Shown: positions 23,760 through 35,270, counted from the stretch's first letter. The stretch: DNA of 64,000 nt from Isoetes taiwanensis (GCA_021234155.1 JAJEKV010000034.1:9313614-9377613); one strand, 5' to 3'. Made by a program: numbers and translations. Notes: generated by a model from the sequence alone, not told the origin.

Positions 23760-24821
23760 GAAAACGTTCAGTTCAAATAAAAGTTCCAAAAATTATATCT
23801 CGAAAGCTTTCAATGTCATGATCCCATGATCAAGTTTTACTCTGGGTGTGTATTGGCAGTAACTCTTAGAGCTGGCAGAGATTGCATAATTGCTGTAGTA
23901 TTCGAAGGCACACTTGCTTTGGTTAATTTTACAAGAAAATATTTTTGGCAGTTTACTAGAAGTTGATGTGAAAGCACAAACATATTTAGCTATCTCATTT
24001 AGAAAAAACAAATCGATTCAAAATCCTATACGTTAATTGCCCATCCTAAAATTTCACCAAATGGCCAAACTATCATGTCGGGCTTTAGGTGTTTGGGAAT
24101 GGAGTGGAGATATTAGTGGAAGTTTTCTTTGGTTGGCTTCTTTTGCTAGACAGGGGAGGATAATCCCCCACTTCCAGCCGCCCAAATACTAAAAGACCAT
24201 GAAGCACATACGAACCAAGCACAAAGAAAATAAAAGAAAAGAATAGAATTTTAACATTCATACCTCATATATAACACCATCGCTTTATGAGTTTGCCCTG
24301 TCCTCTACTTATTTTTTTCTGGTCGTCTAGTATCATCATTATTGCAAAAGTTTTTCCCTTGAAAATCTTTTGAGGCATGGGTTTTTTAATCCTAGTTGTA
24401 ATGGTTATACTAGCCCACTTGGTCTTAGTAGACATTGAATAATCTATTCTATTCTTATTATACTAGCAAGGACATTTGTTATTTAGACATTTGATTATGT
24501 GTCTGTAGTCATGCCCATACTTATTAGTAAATTTTCCTAGAGCTAGTGGTTTTCTCTTCATACATTGTTTGTTCTAATACATTATTTCTATGGGCATTAG
24601 TAGTTGCTTGCACAAAGTTTGACAATATAATGCACCACAAATGGTGAATTGATGGAAATATACAAAGTTGTTCCACTAAGGTACAATATATTTTCACATG
24701 TTTAAATAAAATGTAAGTACTTTCAATACATACATATATAAGGCAGTCTCATTTTTTGTTTGACGCTAATATTTCTGCCCCAGGAAAAACCAAGAGCACG
24801 ACGTGTGTAACTAAAAATTAT
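23760..24821. other. Intergenic, no gene seen
   Basis: AT-rich with no supported gene on either strand. Confidence 0.45.
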
Positions 24822-25195
24822 TAAAACGAATGATCCCGGATAGGGTCACGGATCAAACAAATACCGAAAGGAGGGTCGGATGCCATCGATTCTCCTTCTT
24901 CGCACCTAGCGTAGGTTCCCGACCAAAGAATCGCCCTTCTCGCCCCTCGATTCCGCCTCCTCCTGTCGTTATTTCTTCGCGGGCGCTGTTTCCGCTTGAA
25001 GCCCGATGCCGCACTGTGATCTATTTGGGCTCCCTTTATCCGTTGAGTAAAATGGTCAGAAAAGCCTTGGTTCGGGAGAACGCCGCCCGACAAAACAACC
25101 GATTCCTTATTGTTCGCTTTAGAGCACCCCATCACATAAGAAATTTGCTATTATCGATGGTCGACGCGCAAATGGTAGATCATATATGAGAATAA
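24822..25195. other. GC-rich island, open on both strands, unidentified
   Basis: Much richer in G+C than its surroundings. The plus strand is open for 119 codons (24830-25189) and the minus strand for 104 (25135-24821); neither product is recognised. The plus-strand product is rich in Arg and Pro, and the minus-strand product has an RPRRNNDRRRRNRG run. Open frames on both strands are expected of GC-rich non-coding DNA. It may be organellar (mitochondrial) DNA moved to the nucleus or a piece of a GC-rich gene; I could not match it. Confidence 0.4.
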
Positions 25196-25817
25196 AGTCT
25201 CTAGGTATGGCAAAGTCTTCAAAATAGGGCATCCTATGGCAACTTATACGACGCGGATGCAACGTTGTTATGCCCTTTATACAATGAAGTCATCACGTGA
25301 TTGCCGTATGCTAAGTAACAGAAGCCGACAGTATAACCGACCGCAAAATGGACCAAGCCAAATCCGAATTAGAGCAGCAAAAAAAAAAGGTAATCTCCTT
25401 CGATTAAAATAGACCCCCTGTTTGTTGCATTAAAATAGACCCATTTGTGCCCTGCCTGAATCCTCTGCCATAGCCTGACCTTCCATCTCCCGCGACAAGT
25501 CCAATTCAATAACCCTCACACCCCTCATCAATGCTTTGATTAATAAAGGTTGTTCGCTTGCATCAATGTTTAGTGGTTGCCTGTGAGGTACGAATTATGC
25601 CTAGTGTAGATATAATATTGTGAGAAAGATTGGGAAATATCATGATGCACCTGAAATTTTTAGGAATTCTACGTTACAAAACGAAACAATTCACTGAAAT
25701 CACACTTGACATGGCATATCTTGGTATCAATTGGCGTATTTAGACTAGGATTAAGCAAGAAGTGGAAAAAAGTATCAACATTAAGTCCCAGCCGACCTGC
25801 TCTTGGGAAAGTCTTAT
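25196..25817. other. Intergenic, no gene seen
   Basis: No supported gene. Base composition returns to AT-rich after about 25400. Confidence 0.4.
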
Positions 25818-25987
25818 GGTGCTTTCCCATGGGCAGAGGTTTTCTGAAGGTCTGGTCTGTTGTTTCGATGTTCCCATGAGCTAAGAATCTGAGTGGCTGA
25901 GGTTAAGAACCTCATTTGGAAAGTAATCCCGACGATTGGGACTGGTCCGACCTCATCATCCGTCCGTCCGGCCCATGGGAAAGCACC
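25818..25987. repeat. 170-bp segment with 17-bp terminal inverted repeats
   Basis: GGTGCTTTCCCATGGGC at 25818-25834 is the exact reverse complement of 25971-25987. The flanks (CTTAT and CTTAC) could be a decayed target duplication. It may be a small MITE just outside the large transposon. Confidence 0.5.
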
Positions 25988-26103
25988 CTTACTTTCCCTG
26001 AGTTGGGAAGTGATAATCACAGATCTGTCTAGCCTTGAACTTCTTGCAGGACTTATTGATAACACCATTAATGGCATACTTGGAAAAAACCTCCTGTACA
26101 TCA

Positions 26104-26126
26104 TGGGTAAAAGCACGCTGTGGTGT
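26104..26126 (+). repeat. Left terminal inverted repeat of the large transposon
   Basis: Pairs with 52401-52423 with one mismatch. The outer end starts TGGGTAAAAG or GGGTAAAAG. Confidence 0.7.
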
Positions 26127-26369
26127 TCCAATTCGGCTGTCCCCCCGTCCCCCCAAAATATGGCGTTGCATCCGCCACTTTTGTGGAATGAAAGTATAAT
26201 TATGGCACCGCTCAACTGCCATTATTTAAGAATAGAGTCCCAATTTGTGGGGAAAATTCTAATTTCAAAAACTAAAATTCAAATTCCTATTCTTTGGCCC
26301 CTTCCCGTTTTTTTATTTACGCCCTATTCTTTGGCTCCTCCTCGCCGCAAGTTCCAATCCATTGTGGAT

Positions 26370-27140
26370 ATGGATGTCAATGAGGTAATCTGTCCACAAA
26401 CCGGCATTTCAGACAGGAAAAAAAGAAGAAGAACCAAGGAAGAAGAAATGTTGAAGAAAAAAGACGCCGTGAGGAAAAGAAGAAGAGAAGAAAAATTGAG
26501 CTTGCAGACTTGGGTATGGATCCGGTTCATCAAGAAGTGCAAGTAGTAAACGCCGTATTGTCCTTAATTTGCTAACTTCTTTCCATAAACAGACAAAAGA
26601 ATTGAGGATAGCATGAAGAAAGAAAATTTACTTGAGTTTTGAGGGATAAAACATTGGAAAAATTCATAGGTGAAGAATTAAAAGATTTGGAAGCCAAGAG
26701 CATCGCTATAAGGAGCCTCCGGGACTCCATGCATCGGTATCAAACTCTCTACCAAAGAATGATCCTTAGCAGCCCAAGAATAGTCATCCTTGCAATGTCT
26801 CAGACACACACCGTCGCGGTTCAAAACAAGTGACAAAAATCAGCCTAGCTTGGATCTTGAAAGGTATTAGGTGTTCACCCAAGAAACCCGCAGCAAAAGG
26901 CAAAGAAAAAGAGGGAAGAGATCGATTACACTGGTGGAAAATGGGTTTCTTACAAGAGGGCTAAAAGATTCGATGCAATTTCAGATGAACATATAGAAAA
27001 GATTCAAAATTTTTGGATTGAGAACACCAGAGTGTCTCCTAACACAAAGGTGTCTCCTAACACAAAGGATGTTAGAACTAGAAGATTGGAGAGAAATGTA
27101 AGAGAAGAACATGCTGCCCACTATCTGGAGGAATCACAGG
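26370..27140 (+). pseudogene. DDE-transposase-like gene, N-terminal part
   Basis: ATG 26370 starts a 59-codon frame that is very basic after the first 18 residues (KKRRRTKEEE, AVRKRRREEK), like a nuclear localisation segment. Homologous-looking sequence continues in other frames: YTGGKWVSYKRAKRF, FWIENTRVSPNTK (with a local tandem copy of VSPNTK at about 27034-27069), and NVREEHAAHYLEESQ up to about 27140. I recall this set of motifs from repeated genes of ferns and mosses that also carry the HGKGEHDG block found at 36.0 kb. Frame breaks make it a pseudogene. The start is 245 bases inside the left terminal repeat. Confidence 0.55.
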
Positions 27141-27559
27141 TTAGTTTATTTCTGTTAAATTCATGTTTTCTTAGTTATGGTGCTTAGTGTAGTGGTGCAT
27201 GTGGTGGTTATTGTGTTGTACAATGATTGTGGTGTACTGTATGCAGCATGTGAATTGTGTGTAGTTGACTCTAGTCTGAAATGCAATATTTAATGTTTGG
27301 AATATTAGAACATGACAGAATTGAGTATTCCTTTACTGGTTGTATAGTCTAAAAATATTTGAGAATGGCAGATAACTAACTGATCCTAAGAAGTACAAAT
27401 TTTTGTTGAATAAAGACAAATTTTTGTCAGATTCAAGCACAACTCTGTTGGAAAGTATAATTTATTAAAAAAAGGAACATATCTTACAAAATTTGGCTTT
27501 ACAAAATTTGGCTTTCCATTGAAAGCTCTGTACCCGAGAACTAAATTTACATGCATTTC
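27141..27559. other. Non-coding stretch, possible intron
   Basis: No coding sequence seen. A short tandem copy of ACAAAATTTGGCTTT lies at about 27485-27515. Confidence 0.35.
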
Positions 27560-28075
27560 CTAAGCAGCATGAAATGCTGGTATAACTGGCTCGACTTCTG
27601 GTGCATCCAAAATTACTGTTTTCTGCACTAAAACATCTAAGCTTTCTGCCATCCTAGAATTTAACAGATCGCTTGTTTTACAATTACTTCGATCCCCCGG
27701 TGGTAAGAACGCCAACCCTGCCAGTAATTTCACCAAGTTTCTGCGACTCAGAGCGGGCAAGTGACAGATAACAAATAAACTGGCTACCTTTGCAGTAGCA
27801 TGTAACATAAGGTCATGAACCTTGTCTCTGAGCTCACTTCCTGTCAATCTGACCCCAAACATAGCCATTGAAGGCCCAGCATCCAGTCTGTTGTATGGCT
27901 TTAGGGTGGATTCGAAATCAGCAAAGAAGGTGGATTTAGGCATTTCCAACTTCATAGATTGGTCCGCGAGCCCCTATTAACATATGCCGAAGGCCCTCCT
28001 CGCTCACCCGGTGTAGGCCGTAGTGATCTTTGAACATCCCTACCATTGCTGGAATGAACTTGTTCGTTTGAGAAT
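27560..28075 (-). pseudogene. Unidentified minus-strand coding remnant
   Basis: A 131-codon open frame (27955-27560, starting MKLEMPKS) is preceded in another frame by protein-like sequence (KFIPAMVGMFKDHYG, RVSEEGLRHML) up to about 28075, so one frameshift probably splits a single protein. Features are mixed helices and no transmembrane segment. It lies inside the large transposon and is antisense to the transposase-like gene, so it may be a third transposon gene or captured host sequence. I do not recognise the family. Confidence 0.35.
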
Positions 28076-28207
28076 GAAACGCCAAAAATCAGACGCAGGA
28101 ACAGGATTTAGGACCCAATTCCTTTTCTAATGATTAGAAGAGGAATATAATTATTATCAGGGTGACGAATTTCAGAAATGTTTATGAGAGCAAGTTAGGC
28201 GTGATTT

Positions 28208-29105
28208 TTATGTCGACGAAATAGGATAAAAGTGATGTGATGTGATGTGATGTGTGGTGTGGTGTCGTGATGGTGTGGTATGGTGTGGTGTGGTGTGCGT
28301 TATGTCTATGGTGTCATGTGGGTGTGTGCATGTTAAGGTATGATATGTGTGGATTCAATTTTATTTATTCTCCACCCTCACCCCACCACACCCCATCATC
28401 TATCCCACTACTATAGACTACCACCACATCTTTGCGACCACCACATTACCACCACATACACCACATTGTCCATTACCACCACACTCCACCATATCCCACA
28501 CCACACCCCTCCACCACACTCCACCATATCCCATACCACACCCCTCCACCACACTCCACCACCACCACCACACACTCAACCATGTATCACACCACACCCC
28601 TCCACCACACTCCACCACCACCACCACCACACTCCACCATACCACATCGCACCACAATCCACAATACTACACACCACACCACCACCACCACATCCCCCAC
28701 CACACCTCCACCACCACCACCACCACCACACCCACACACCACACACCACCACCACCACCACACTCCACCACACCACATCATACCACCACACACCACTACA
28801 CACACCACACCACCACCACCACCACCCACCACCACACCCCCACCACCACCACACACCACTCCACCAACCCCCACCACCACCACCACTCCACCACACTCCA
28901 CCACCACCACACCACACTCCACTACCCCGCACAATGTCCTACAACTCCCTGCTACCACCACACATTTGGTGTATGGTGTATGGTGTGTGGTGAATGGTGG
29001 TGTGTGTGGGGTGTGGTGTGGTGTGGTAATGTACACAAAGACTAAGGTGCTCGCTCGTGAATATGATGAGTGTGGAGCATGGTATGGTGCATGGTTTGGT
29101 GTGGT
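28208..29105. repeat. Minisatellite, CCA-rich on the plus strand
   Basis: A GTGAT/GTGGT-rich lead (28208-28330) is followed by dense (CCA)n/(CACCAC)n from about 28375 to 28930, then a non-repetitive hinge (ACAATGTCCTACAACTCC) and a TGGTGTATGG tail. The block 28930-28970 is the inverse of 50990-51045 in the second minisatellite. Open frames across it are low-complexity His/Pro/Thr runs and not genes. Confidence 0.9.
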
Positions 29106-29139
29106 ATACACATCCTAACAGTTTAGTGTTCATTTCATG

Positions 29140-29401
29140 CGATGCTGTTCAAGAGGTTTTTTACCAACGCCCGTGAAATTAAGATTCGCCTTCGACTTTG
29201 AGAAGCTAAAACCCCGGTTTGTTGTGAAATTGAAGGACTTCAATAGTTGCTTGTTGCATTCAAAGACATGAGGATGCAAATGCTAGTGGATGGACTCAAT
29301 AGGATGAGAACCAAACATCCTAAGAATTGCACTTGCACCTCAACGATGTTTGTAGATCACATGAACTTGGTCAATGCAGGGCACACCAAAGATAAAATTG
29401 C
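29140..29401 (+). pseudogene. DDE-transposase-like gene, middle part
   Basis: Two frames give RFVVKLKDFNSC and then MQMLVDGLNRMRTKHPKNCTC, a pair that belongs together with a frameshift near 29262. The segment is cut at 29401 by the chromodomain gypsy element and resumes at 35271 after the duplicated target ATTGC. Confidence 0.55.
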
Positions 29402-29928
29402 CGTGGACGACCATATGGATATTCGTATCATATGCATCATTATACTCGTATGTACAAAAGATGGTCGTCACACGGATGCAAAGGGTAGTTGCACAAGATG
29501 GGGGTTTGAACTCGCAACCTTCCAGTTCATGAAGTCACACACCCTTGCCAAGTCTTTGCCACCAATATTTGTTGAAGACATTTCTTCACGCCTTCCTCAT
29601 ATGTGGGACTATCTCCGTAAGGTTCTAGAATGTTCTAGAAACCTAAATGCATGCTTATTACACTTGGCCGATCTCATCCATTGGAGTGGGCGTAATCCCC
29701 GACGTTGGTCTAGATATATAAGGAGGCACCTCCTTCTTGTCAAACCATTCCGGTTCAACGCCCGCTTGAGCCTTCTAGGCATCCGTCTCGCATTCCCGCT
29801 ATTCGGGCTATTGTATTCTTGATTCCCGCTCATATATCGTATTCTTTTGTCGATCTTGGCGTGTTTCTTCCGCATTTCTTGCGTGATTTTTCACGTATTT
29901 TCCTTTGTTTTCGAGTAGGTTCATGATA
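29402..29928 (+). repeat. 5' LTR of the chromovirus
   Basis: Matches 34744-35265 along its length. A likely TATA box is GATATATAAGG at about 29712-29722. An inverted pair (ACGACCAT and ATGGTCGT, about 29407-29467) can form a hairpin at the LTR start. The first base is C rather than the usual T, and an extra G is present at 29405-29406. Confidence 0.93.
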
Positions 29929-29978
29929 TTTGAACCTAATCCCTTTACCGTTCTTATCCGCTTCCGATCCTAAGCATT

Positions 29979-30662
29979 TTGCTCATATTTGGTGATTTTA
30001 TATCTATGGAGGAGGTTCCGACTTTTATTACAGCCAGGTCCAAAGAAATTGTTCAAGTATGCCGCCATTTGCGGTTGGATAATAAAGAGCTTAAGGAACG
30101 TATTGCTTCACATGAATCCGCTTCTAGCTTCGGGATTGAGGCTATCGAGCCAAAGATCAGCCTCCCAGAGAAGTTTGATCAAGACTCGTCCAAGCTCCGC
30201 GGTTTTTTGAATCAGATCAGGCTTGTGATTCAACTCCATCCTCATAGATATCCCACGCTCAAGAACAAGTGGGGCTGATTGGTTCTCTTCTCACGTGGCC
30301 AGCTCTAAGTTGGTTTGCTCCTTTATTGGAGAAAGGAGCCCCGAGTTGCAAGATTTTGCCGCTTTCACCGCGAGAACTTCGCATGCTTTGGAGACACCGA
30401 CGTCACAAGCACGTTAGCACACAAAACTTTGCAACTTAAGGCCGATGATATTGCACTTCGATTGTTTCCTCGGCGGGGTTACGAGGATGTCAAAGATATG
30501 TTGTTGTCTATGGAGGATCCCCGCGAGTTTGGAAGAAGCCATCGATTTGCGATTCGATGTGATAATCGGCTCTTCAACGTAGGCAAGAGAGACGTGAGTC
30601 GATCTTTCCAATTACACAAGCCTATAGCTTCGCCTTCCCGGCCTTATCTCTGTAGAATCTAG
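29979..30662 (+). pseudogene. Chromovirus gag remnant
   Basis: 29979-30278 is open and includes a helical N-terminus and the capsid start (ISLPEKFDQDSSKLRGFLNQ, IQLHPHRYP). After a frameshift, LSWFAPLLEKG-like sequence and F..FR..F.CFGDTD follow to about 30410. No zinc knuckle was found. Confidence 0.75.
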
Positions 30663-30879
30663 CAGGTCACCGACCGGTTTCTATGCATTGATCCGGTGCA
30701 TTCGAGGACCCTTATCTATCCGCCGAAGCGTCCCGGAGAGAGGCTAATCTTTGCCTCTAATCGTGGAGGAGCTGGCCATATCGCCGTGGATGCCCCCGGC
30801 GAAGCCCTAAATCGATCGAAAACTTCGTGGTCCGTCCGGTAGTAGGAGTCTCTCGTCATGGCCGCCTTTTCTCGAACTC

Positions 30880-31260
30880 CTTCCACATTTCCCCGACGTG
30901 TTTATTCCATCGATAAGGTCAAAGGCATTCTTCATCCCTATATCATTGAAATCGGTTGGAGAATTGCAAGTGTTGGCTAACTTGATTGTGGTGCAAATGC
31001 TTGCTTTATGGGTAGTGCGCTTGCCAAGGTAAACACGCCATCCCTAGAAGCAAGGTTGAGCATCCCGCTACCCGGCGAGTGATTGATGGGCCGGGAGATC
31101 TCCTCGTGCATTCACGAATCGTGCTCGCCTTCTTCGAGTTTTGTTCGAGGGAGTTTTTGTCGATTTCCTTCAATCTCATTGCTAGCCCTCATGCACCAAT
31201 AGTGTTGGTCTCCGCCTCGGCTCGAGCTACATAACCCGATTGATTGGCGACTAGATCATT
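30880..31260 (+). pseudogene. Chromovirus aspartic protease remnant
   Basis: The active-site block reads DCGANACFMGSALAK at about 30984-31028, equivalent to D[ST]GA in the family. Flanking sequence is frameshifted. Confidence 0.6.
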
Positions 31261-31779
31261 TCAATTTGTTTGGTTCTAGCTCTAGTTCCGCCATTCTCTG
31301 ATCGTCTCTACACCAACATCGACTTCGATCCGTAGTATCGTGGCCCCGACTCCCGTCCCTTCTTTGTTCCATGTTCGATCCGCCTCTTGCCTGCGCTCCG
31401 GTTCATGCCCCGATTCTCGGGATCATATTTTTGATGATGTTCCAGCTCAGCTCGGTTTACGCTCGATTCGGTTTACTTCTGCTCCGGTTCTTGCTCCAGT
31501 CCCTGCTTCTCGCTCTAGCTCTTGATCCAAATTTCAAGCTTTGCTCCAGTTCTTGATCTAGTTCATGCTCCGCTTCATGTTCCCATTGCTCCCTGTTCAC
31601 GCTTCTGCTCCTCGCCATGTTCCTACTCCCGCTTGTAGAGGCTTCTTCATGCCCTCGCCAGATTCTCTCGAAGATTTCTCTTCAGCGAGTTCGATAAATC
31701 TAGAAGGCAAGATCCAAGTTCGTGATTTGCAATCCAAGTTCACCCGTCGGGTGGCTCGACACCATCGGCTCCCAATGCT

Positions 31780-32500
31780 CCCGGATAAATATGGTGATTT
31801 CTCGATGTGTTTGAGAAAGTCAAGGCGATTAAACTCCCCAGAGCATCGTCCATATGATTGTCCTATTGATTTGCAGCCGGGGGGCGACCATATGGTCCGA
31901 TATGGTCTATCTCCTGGCCGAAGTTGAAGGTTTTGGCGGGATTATATTGAGGAGAATCTCGCCAATCGCTTCATTCGACATTCTCCCCTATTTTGAGCGC
32001 CTATATTCTTTGTCAAAAGAAGGATGATTCGCTACTTCGGTTGGTCGTTGATTATCGCGGCCTCAACAAAATCACGGTACCGAATCGGTATCCGCTTTTC
32101 CTGATCCCAGAGTTGTTGGAGCGACTTCAAGGTGCGCATTATTTTACGAAGATTGATCTTCGGGGTGCCTACAATCTTATTCGGATCCGGAGGGTGATGA
32201 GTGGAAAACAACTTTTCGTTTTCGGTATGGCCATTTCGAGTACCACAGCTATGCCGCTTTGACTTACCAATGCCCCGGCAGTATTCTAGCATATGGCCAA
32301 TGATGTTTTTCGAGAGTTCTTAGACACTTTTGTTATCATCTATCCGGATGATATTCTTGTTTATTCTAAGACTCTCGGCGAATATGAGAGCATGTTCGAC
32401 AGTCCTTCCGAAGCTTCGCGGAGCATGGGTTATATGCCAAACTTGAGAAGTGTCGATTCGAAAGGTGATAATGTGGAGTTCCTTGGCTATCGCATCACTC
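31780..32500 (+). pseudogene. Chromovirus reverse transcriptase remnant
   Basis: Blocks in order are YDCPIDLQPG, LRLVVDYRGLNKITVPNRYPL, FTKIDLRGAYNLIRI and FVIIYPDDILVYSKTL. The active-site YLDD has become YPDD at about 32342-32353. Several frameshifts lie between the blocks. Confidence 0.92.
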
Positions 32501-32549
32501 CACATGGAGTCTCTATGGACCCCAAAAGGTTAGCACTGCTTCGGGTGGC

Positions 32550-33190
32550 AAACACCTTCATCCGCTTCGAGATGTTCGTTTTCGGGTTTGCCAATTTCTA
32601 TCGGGCGTTTCATCCCGGATTATTCGGAGATTGCTCTTCCTTTGACACGCCTTTACGGTCAAGAACGTGCCTTTGAATGGACTGTGGGAAGCGAATCGCT
32701 TTTATTACCCCGAAGCATGCTTTCACCACGGCGCCAGTTCTTGCTCATGCAGATCCTTTGCGCCCATATGTTGTCGGGGCGGTCGCTTTGATTTTGCGCT
32801 TTGGTGGGATCCCGTCACGAGGGGGATAACCATGAGTTGCATCCAATCGCCTATCACTCCGCGAAAGTTTCAAGCTGCTGAAATCAACTATCCCATTTAT
32901 GACAAGGAGTTGTTGGCGATAGTGGATTCTTTTGAGGAGTGGAGACGCTTCTGGAGGGATCTCCTTATAAAGTCACAGCCTACAATGCATCACCTAAATC
33001 TCGAATATTTTCACCGCGCCGAAAAGCTCAACCGCCGCCAGCCCAAAGGGCATACTCAAGTATTATCCCTGATTGATTTCGTGATCAAGTACCGCCCTGG
33101 ATCCTCCAAGGAAAGCTCGATGCCTTGTCTCGACGCTTCCTACCTTGAGCCCAAACTAGGTGATCCCGCATATGATCAGCAATCACAGTT
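32550..33190 (+). pseudogene. Chromovirus RNase H remnant
   Basis: FANFYRAFHPG, then, after frame changes, SPITPRKFQAAEINYPIYDKELLAIV (32838-32925) and HLNLEYFHRAEKLNRRQ. The usual S.DH before N.L.YF is changed to MHHLN. Confidence 0.88.
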
Positions 33191-33459
33191 ATTTTAGGGC
33201 CTTATCGGTTCCAGCTTTATGGCTCACTTTGTTCGAGGGCCTCATGATACGGCCTTGTTGGAGTCCTGCTCGAGCATCTCGCCCTCCGATCCATTGGCTC
33301 AAGATGTATTCTCACACATTGGCGCCGATCACCTTCTCGGCAAAATGGGATCAGACTATGATCGCTTTAGAGGTTCGAGATGGACTCCCAGCTTTCGTGG
33401 ATGGGCTTCTATATGTGCCGATGGTGCTTCTAGGCTTCGGTTCTTCAAGCTTGCCATGA

Positions 33460-34200
33460 TTCACCTATGGCCGGACACTTTGGAGTAGCCAAGACTCTTG
33501 AACTTATTAGTCGAGTATTGGTGGCCTGGACTTCGGCTGCTCGTCGGGCTTTTATTCATCCCTGTGACATCTGGCCCGAGCCAAGGTTCCAAGGCATCTT
33601 CCCTCATGGCCTGCTTCAGCCTTTACCCGGCCCAGCCGGTCCTTGGAAGAGTATTTCGCTGGATTTTATTGTCGAGCTTCCATCCTCCTGTGGCCATGAC
33701 GCCATCCTTGTTGTTGTTGACCGCTTTTCCAAGATGGCACATTTCATTCCTTGCAAAGACTTCTATCTCTAGTGAAGCCACAAAGAGTTCTCTTGCTTCG
33801 AGGTGGTTCACTCCATGGCTTACCGTGATAACATTGTCGCTGACCGCGGCCCTCAATTTGTTGCCGCTTTTGAAGCGCCTATTGCAACTCTTGCATGTGG
33901 AACGCCTTCCTTCCCTGACATCACCCGAGAGACCAATGGACGGGTGGAGCGACTAATCAAACCCTTGAGCAATATTTATATATGCTTCATCAATTATCGC
34001 CAGGATGATCGGGTTGATTGGCTACCACGCGCAATTTGCTTATAATAATTGGCCCATGCCTCCACCGGCGGACTTCGCTTCTTTATTAATTTCGCATGCA
34101 TCCCCTAAGTGGTCTTTGATTGCTCCCGGATATGACTTCGGGCCAATCCTAGTGCCGGAGACAAAGCTCGAAGCCCGCGATGCTCCGTGATGATCTTTCA
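33460..34200 (+). pseudogene. Chromovirus integrase remnant
   Basis: Core blocks are SISLDFIVELPSS, AILVVVDRFSKMAHFIPCKDF, VADRGPQFVAAF and TNGRVERL; the three catalytic acidic residues (D, D, E) can all be seen, but in different frames. The upstream HHCC finger is damaged. Confidence 0.9.
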
Positions 34201-34379
34201 GCACCATCTTCTCCAGCCCAAGCACGCTATCGCTATCATGCGGATCAACATCGCCGACGCCCTCATTTTGCAGTTGGTGATCTTGTCCGCTCTTTAAGGG
34301 ATTTGCCGACAAATTCGCCTTGTAAATAAGCTCGACCACCGGGCGAGGTCCCTATCGGATCATTGAACGAAGTTGGTGA

Positions 34380-34660
34380 TGCCGCTTTCGATGCGAGCTT
34401 CCGCCATCGGTCGGCTTCACCCAAGATTCCATGTGTGTCTTTGTTAGAACCCTATATGGCGAATCCATTTACGGATCGAGTACCTCCACCTCCACCACCA
34501 CCACGAGATTGATGATCATGAAGAGTTTGAGGTTCGAGATTCCGACTCCAAGTTTCTTCGCTCGGCGATTGTATTACTTTGTCGACAAAGGTTACTCGCC
34601 AAGTGATAGAACCCGGGAGCCCGCCAGAATTTGACTAATGCACGATAAAATTAAGCGGAG
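34380..34660 (+). pseudogene. Chromodomain at the end of pol
   Basis: FARRLYYFVDKGYSPSDRTREPAR (about 34551-34628) matches the chromodomain core, which usually reads YFVDWKGY and TWEP. One Trp is deleted and another is Arg. Chromodomains of this kind steer integration toward marked chromatin. Confidence 0.82.
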
Positions 34661-34743
34661 TTTCACCGACGGTATCCGCATAAGCTAAGTCCGAATACTC
34701 CCCTGAGCCCGAGGACTCGACGCCGTCAGTAGGGGGGGGATGG

Positions 34744-35265
34744 TGTGACGACCATACGGATATTCGTATCATACGATCATTATACTCGTATGTACAAAAG
34801 ATGGTCGTCACACGGATGCAAAAGGGTAGTTGCACAAGACAGGGTTTGAACTCGCAACCTTCCAGGTTGCGTAGTCACACACCCTGCCAAGTCGCTACCA
34901 ATATTTGTTGAAGACATTCCTTCACGCCTTCCTCATATGTGGACTATCTCCGAAGGTTCTCTAGAATGTTCTAGAAACCTAAATGCATCTTAGCACAATT
35001 TGGTGCGATCTCATCCATTGGAGTGGCGCAATCCTGACTGTTGGTCTAGATATATAAGGAGGCACCTCCTTCTTGTCAAACCATTCCGGTTCAACGCCAG
35101 TCTTGAGCCTTCTAGGCATCTGTCTCGCATTCCTGCTTGCCTTCGGGCTATTGTATTCTTGATTCCTGTTCATATATCGATTCTTTTGCCGATCTTGGCG
35201 TATTTCTTCCGTATTTCTTGCGTATTTTTCACGTATTTTCCTTGTTTTCGAGTAGGTTCATGACA
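34744..35265 (+). repeat. 3' LTR of the chromovirus
   Basis: Starts TGTGACGACC and ends TTCATGACA, followed by ATTGC at 35266-35270. Has the same TATATAAGG box at about 35051-35059. Confidence 0.94.
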
Positions 35266-35270
35266 ATTGC

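Larger units (their letters stand above)
29402..35265 (+). mobile_element. Ty3-gypsy chromovirus, complete but dead
   Basis: Two LTRs (29402-29928 and 34744-35265) and a perfect 5-bp target duplication ATTGC (29397-29401 and 35266-35270) define the whole 5.86-kb insertion. Inside, in order, are gag, aspartic protease, reverse transcriptase, RNase H, integrase and a chromodomain, all plus strand. The frames are broken by many small indels. LTRs differ at roughly 10% of positions by eye, so the insertion is not recent. It interrupts the transposase-like gene. Confidence 0.95.

Noticed and set aside
25818-25987. Left end of the large transposon at the 17-bp inverted repeat
   Set aside because: Its partner is only 137 bases away, and the 23-bp repeat at 26104 has the distant partner; the 170-bp segment is better seen as a separate small element.
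25893-26546. 217-codon frame read as one protein
   Set aside because: The first 159 codons cross an inverted repeat and the candidate transposon end and look random; only the basic part from 26370 fits the transposase-like gene.
28340-29118. Long plus- and minus-strand open frames of more than 200 codons in the CCA/TGG block
   Set aside because: They are His/Pro/Thr or Val/Gly runs open in several frames at once, as expected for a (CCA)n minisatellite.
33623-33856. Minus-strand frame in the chromovirus integrase
   Set aside because: Antisense shadow of the DRFSKMAHFIPC block.
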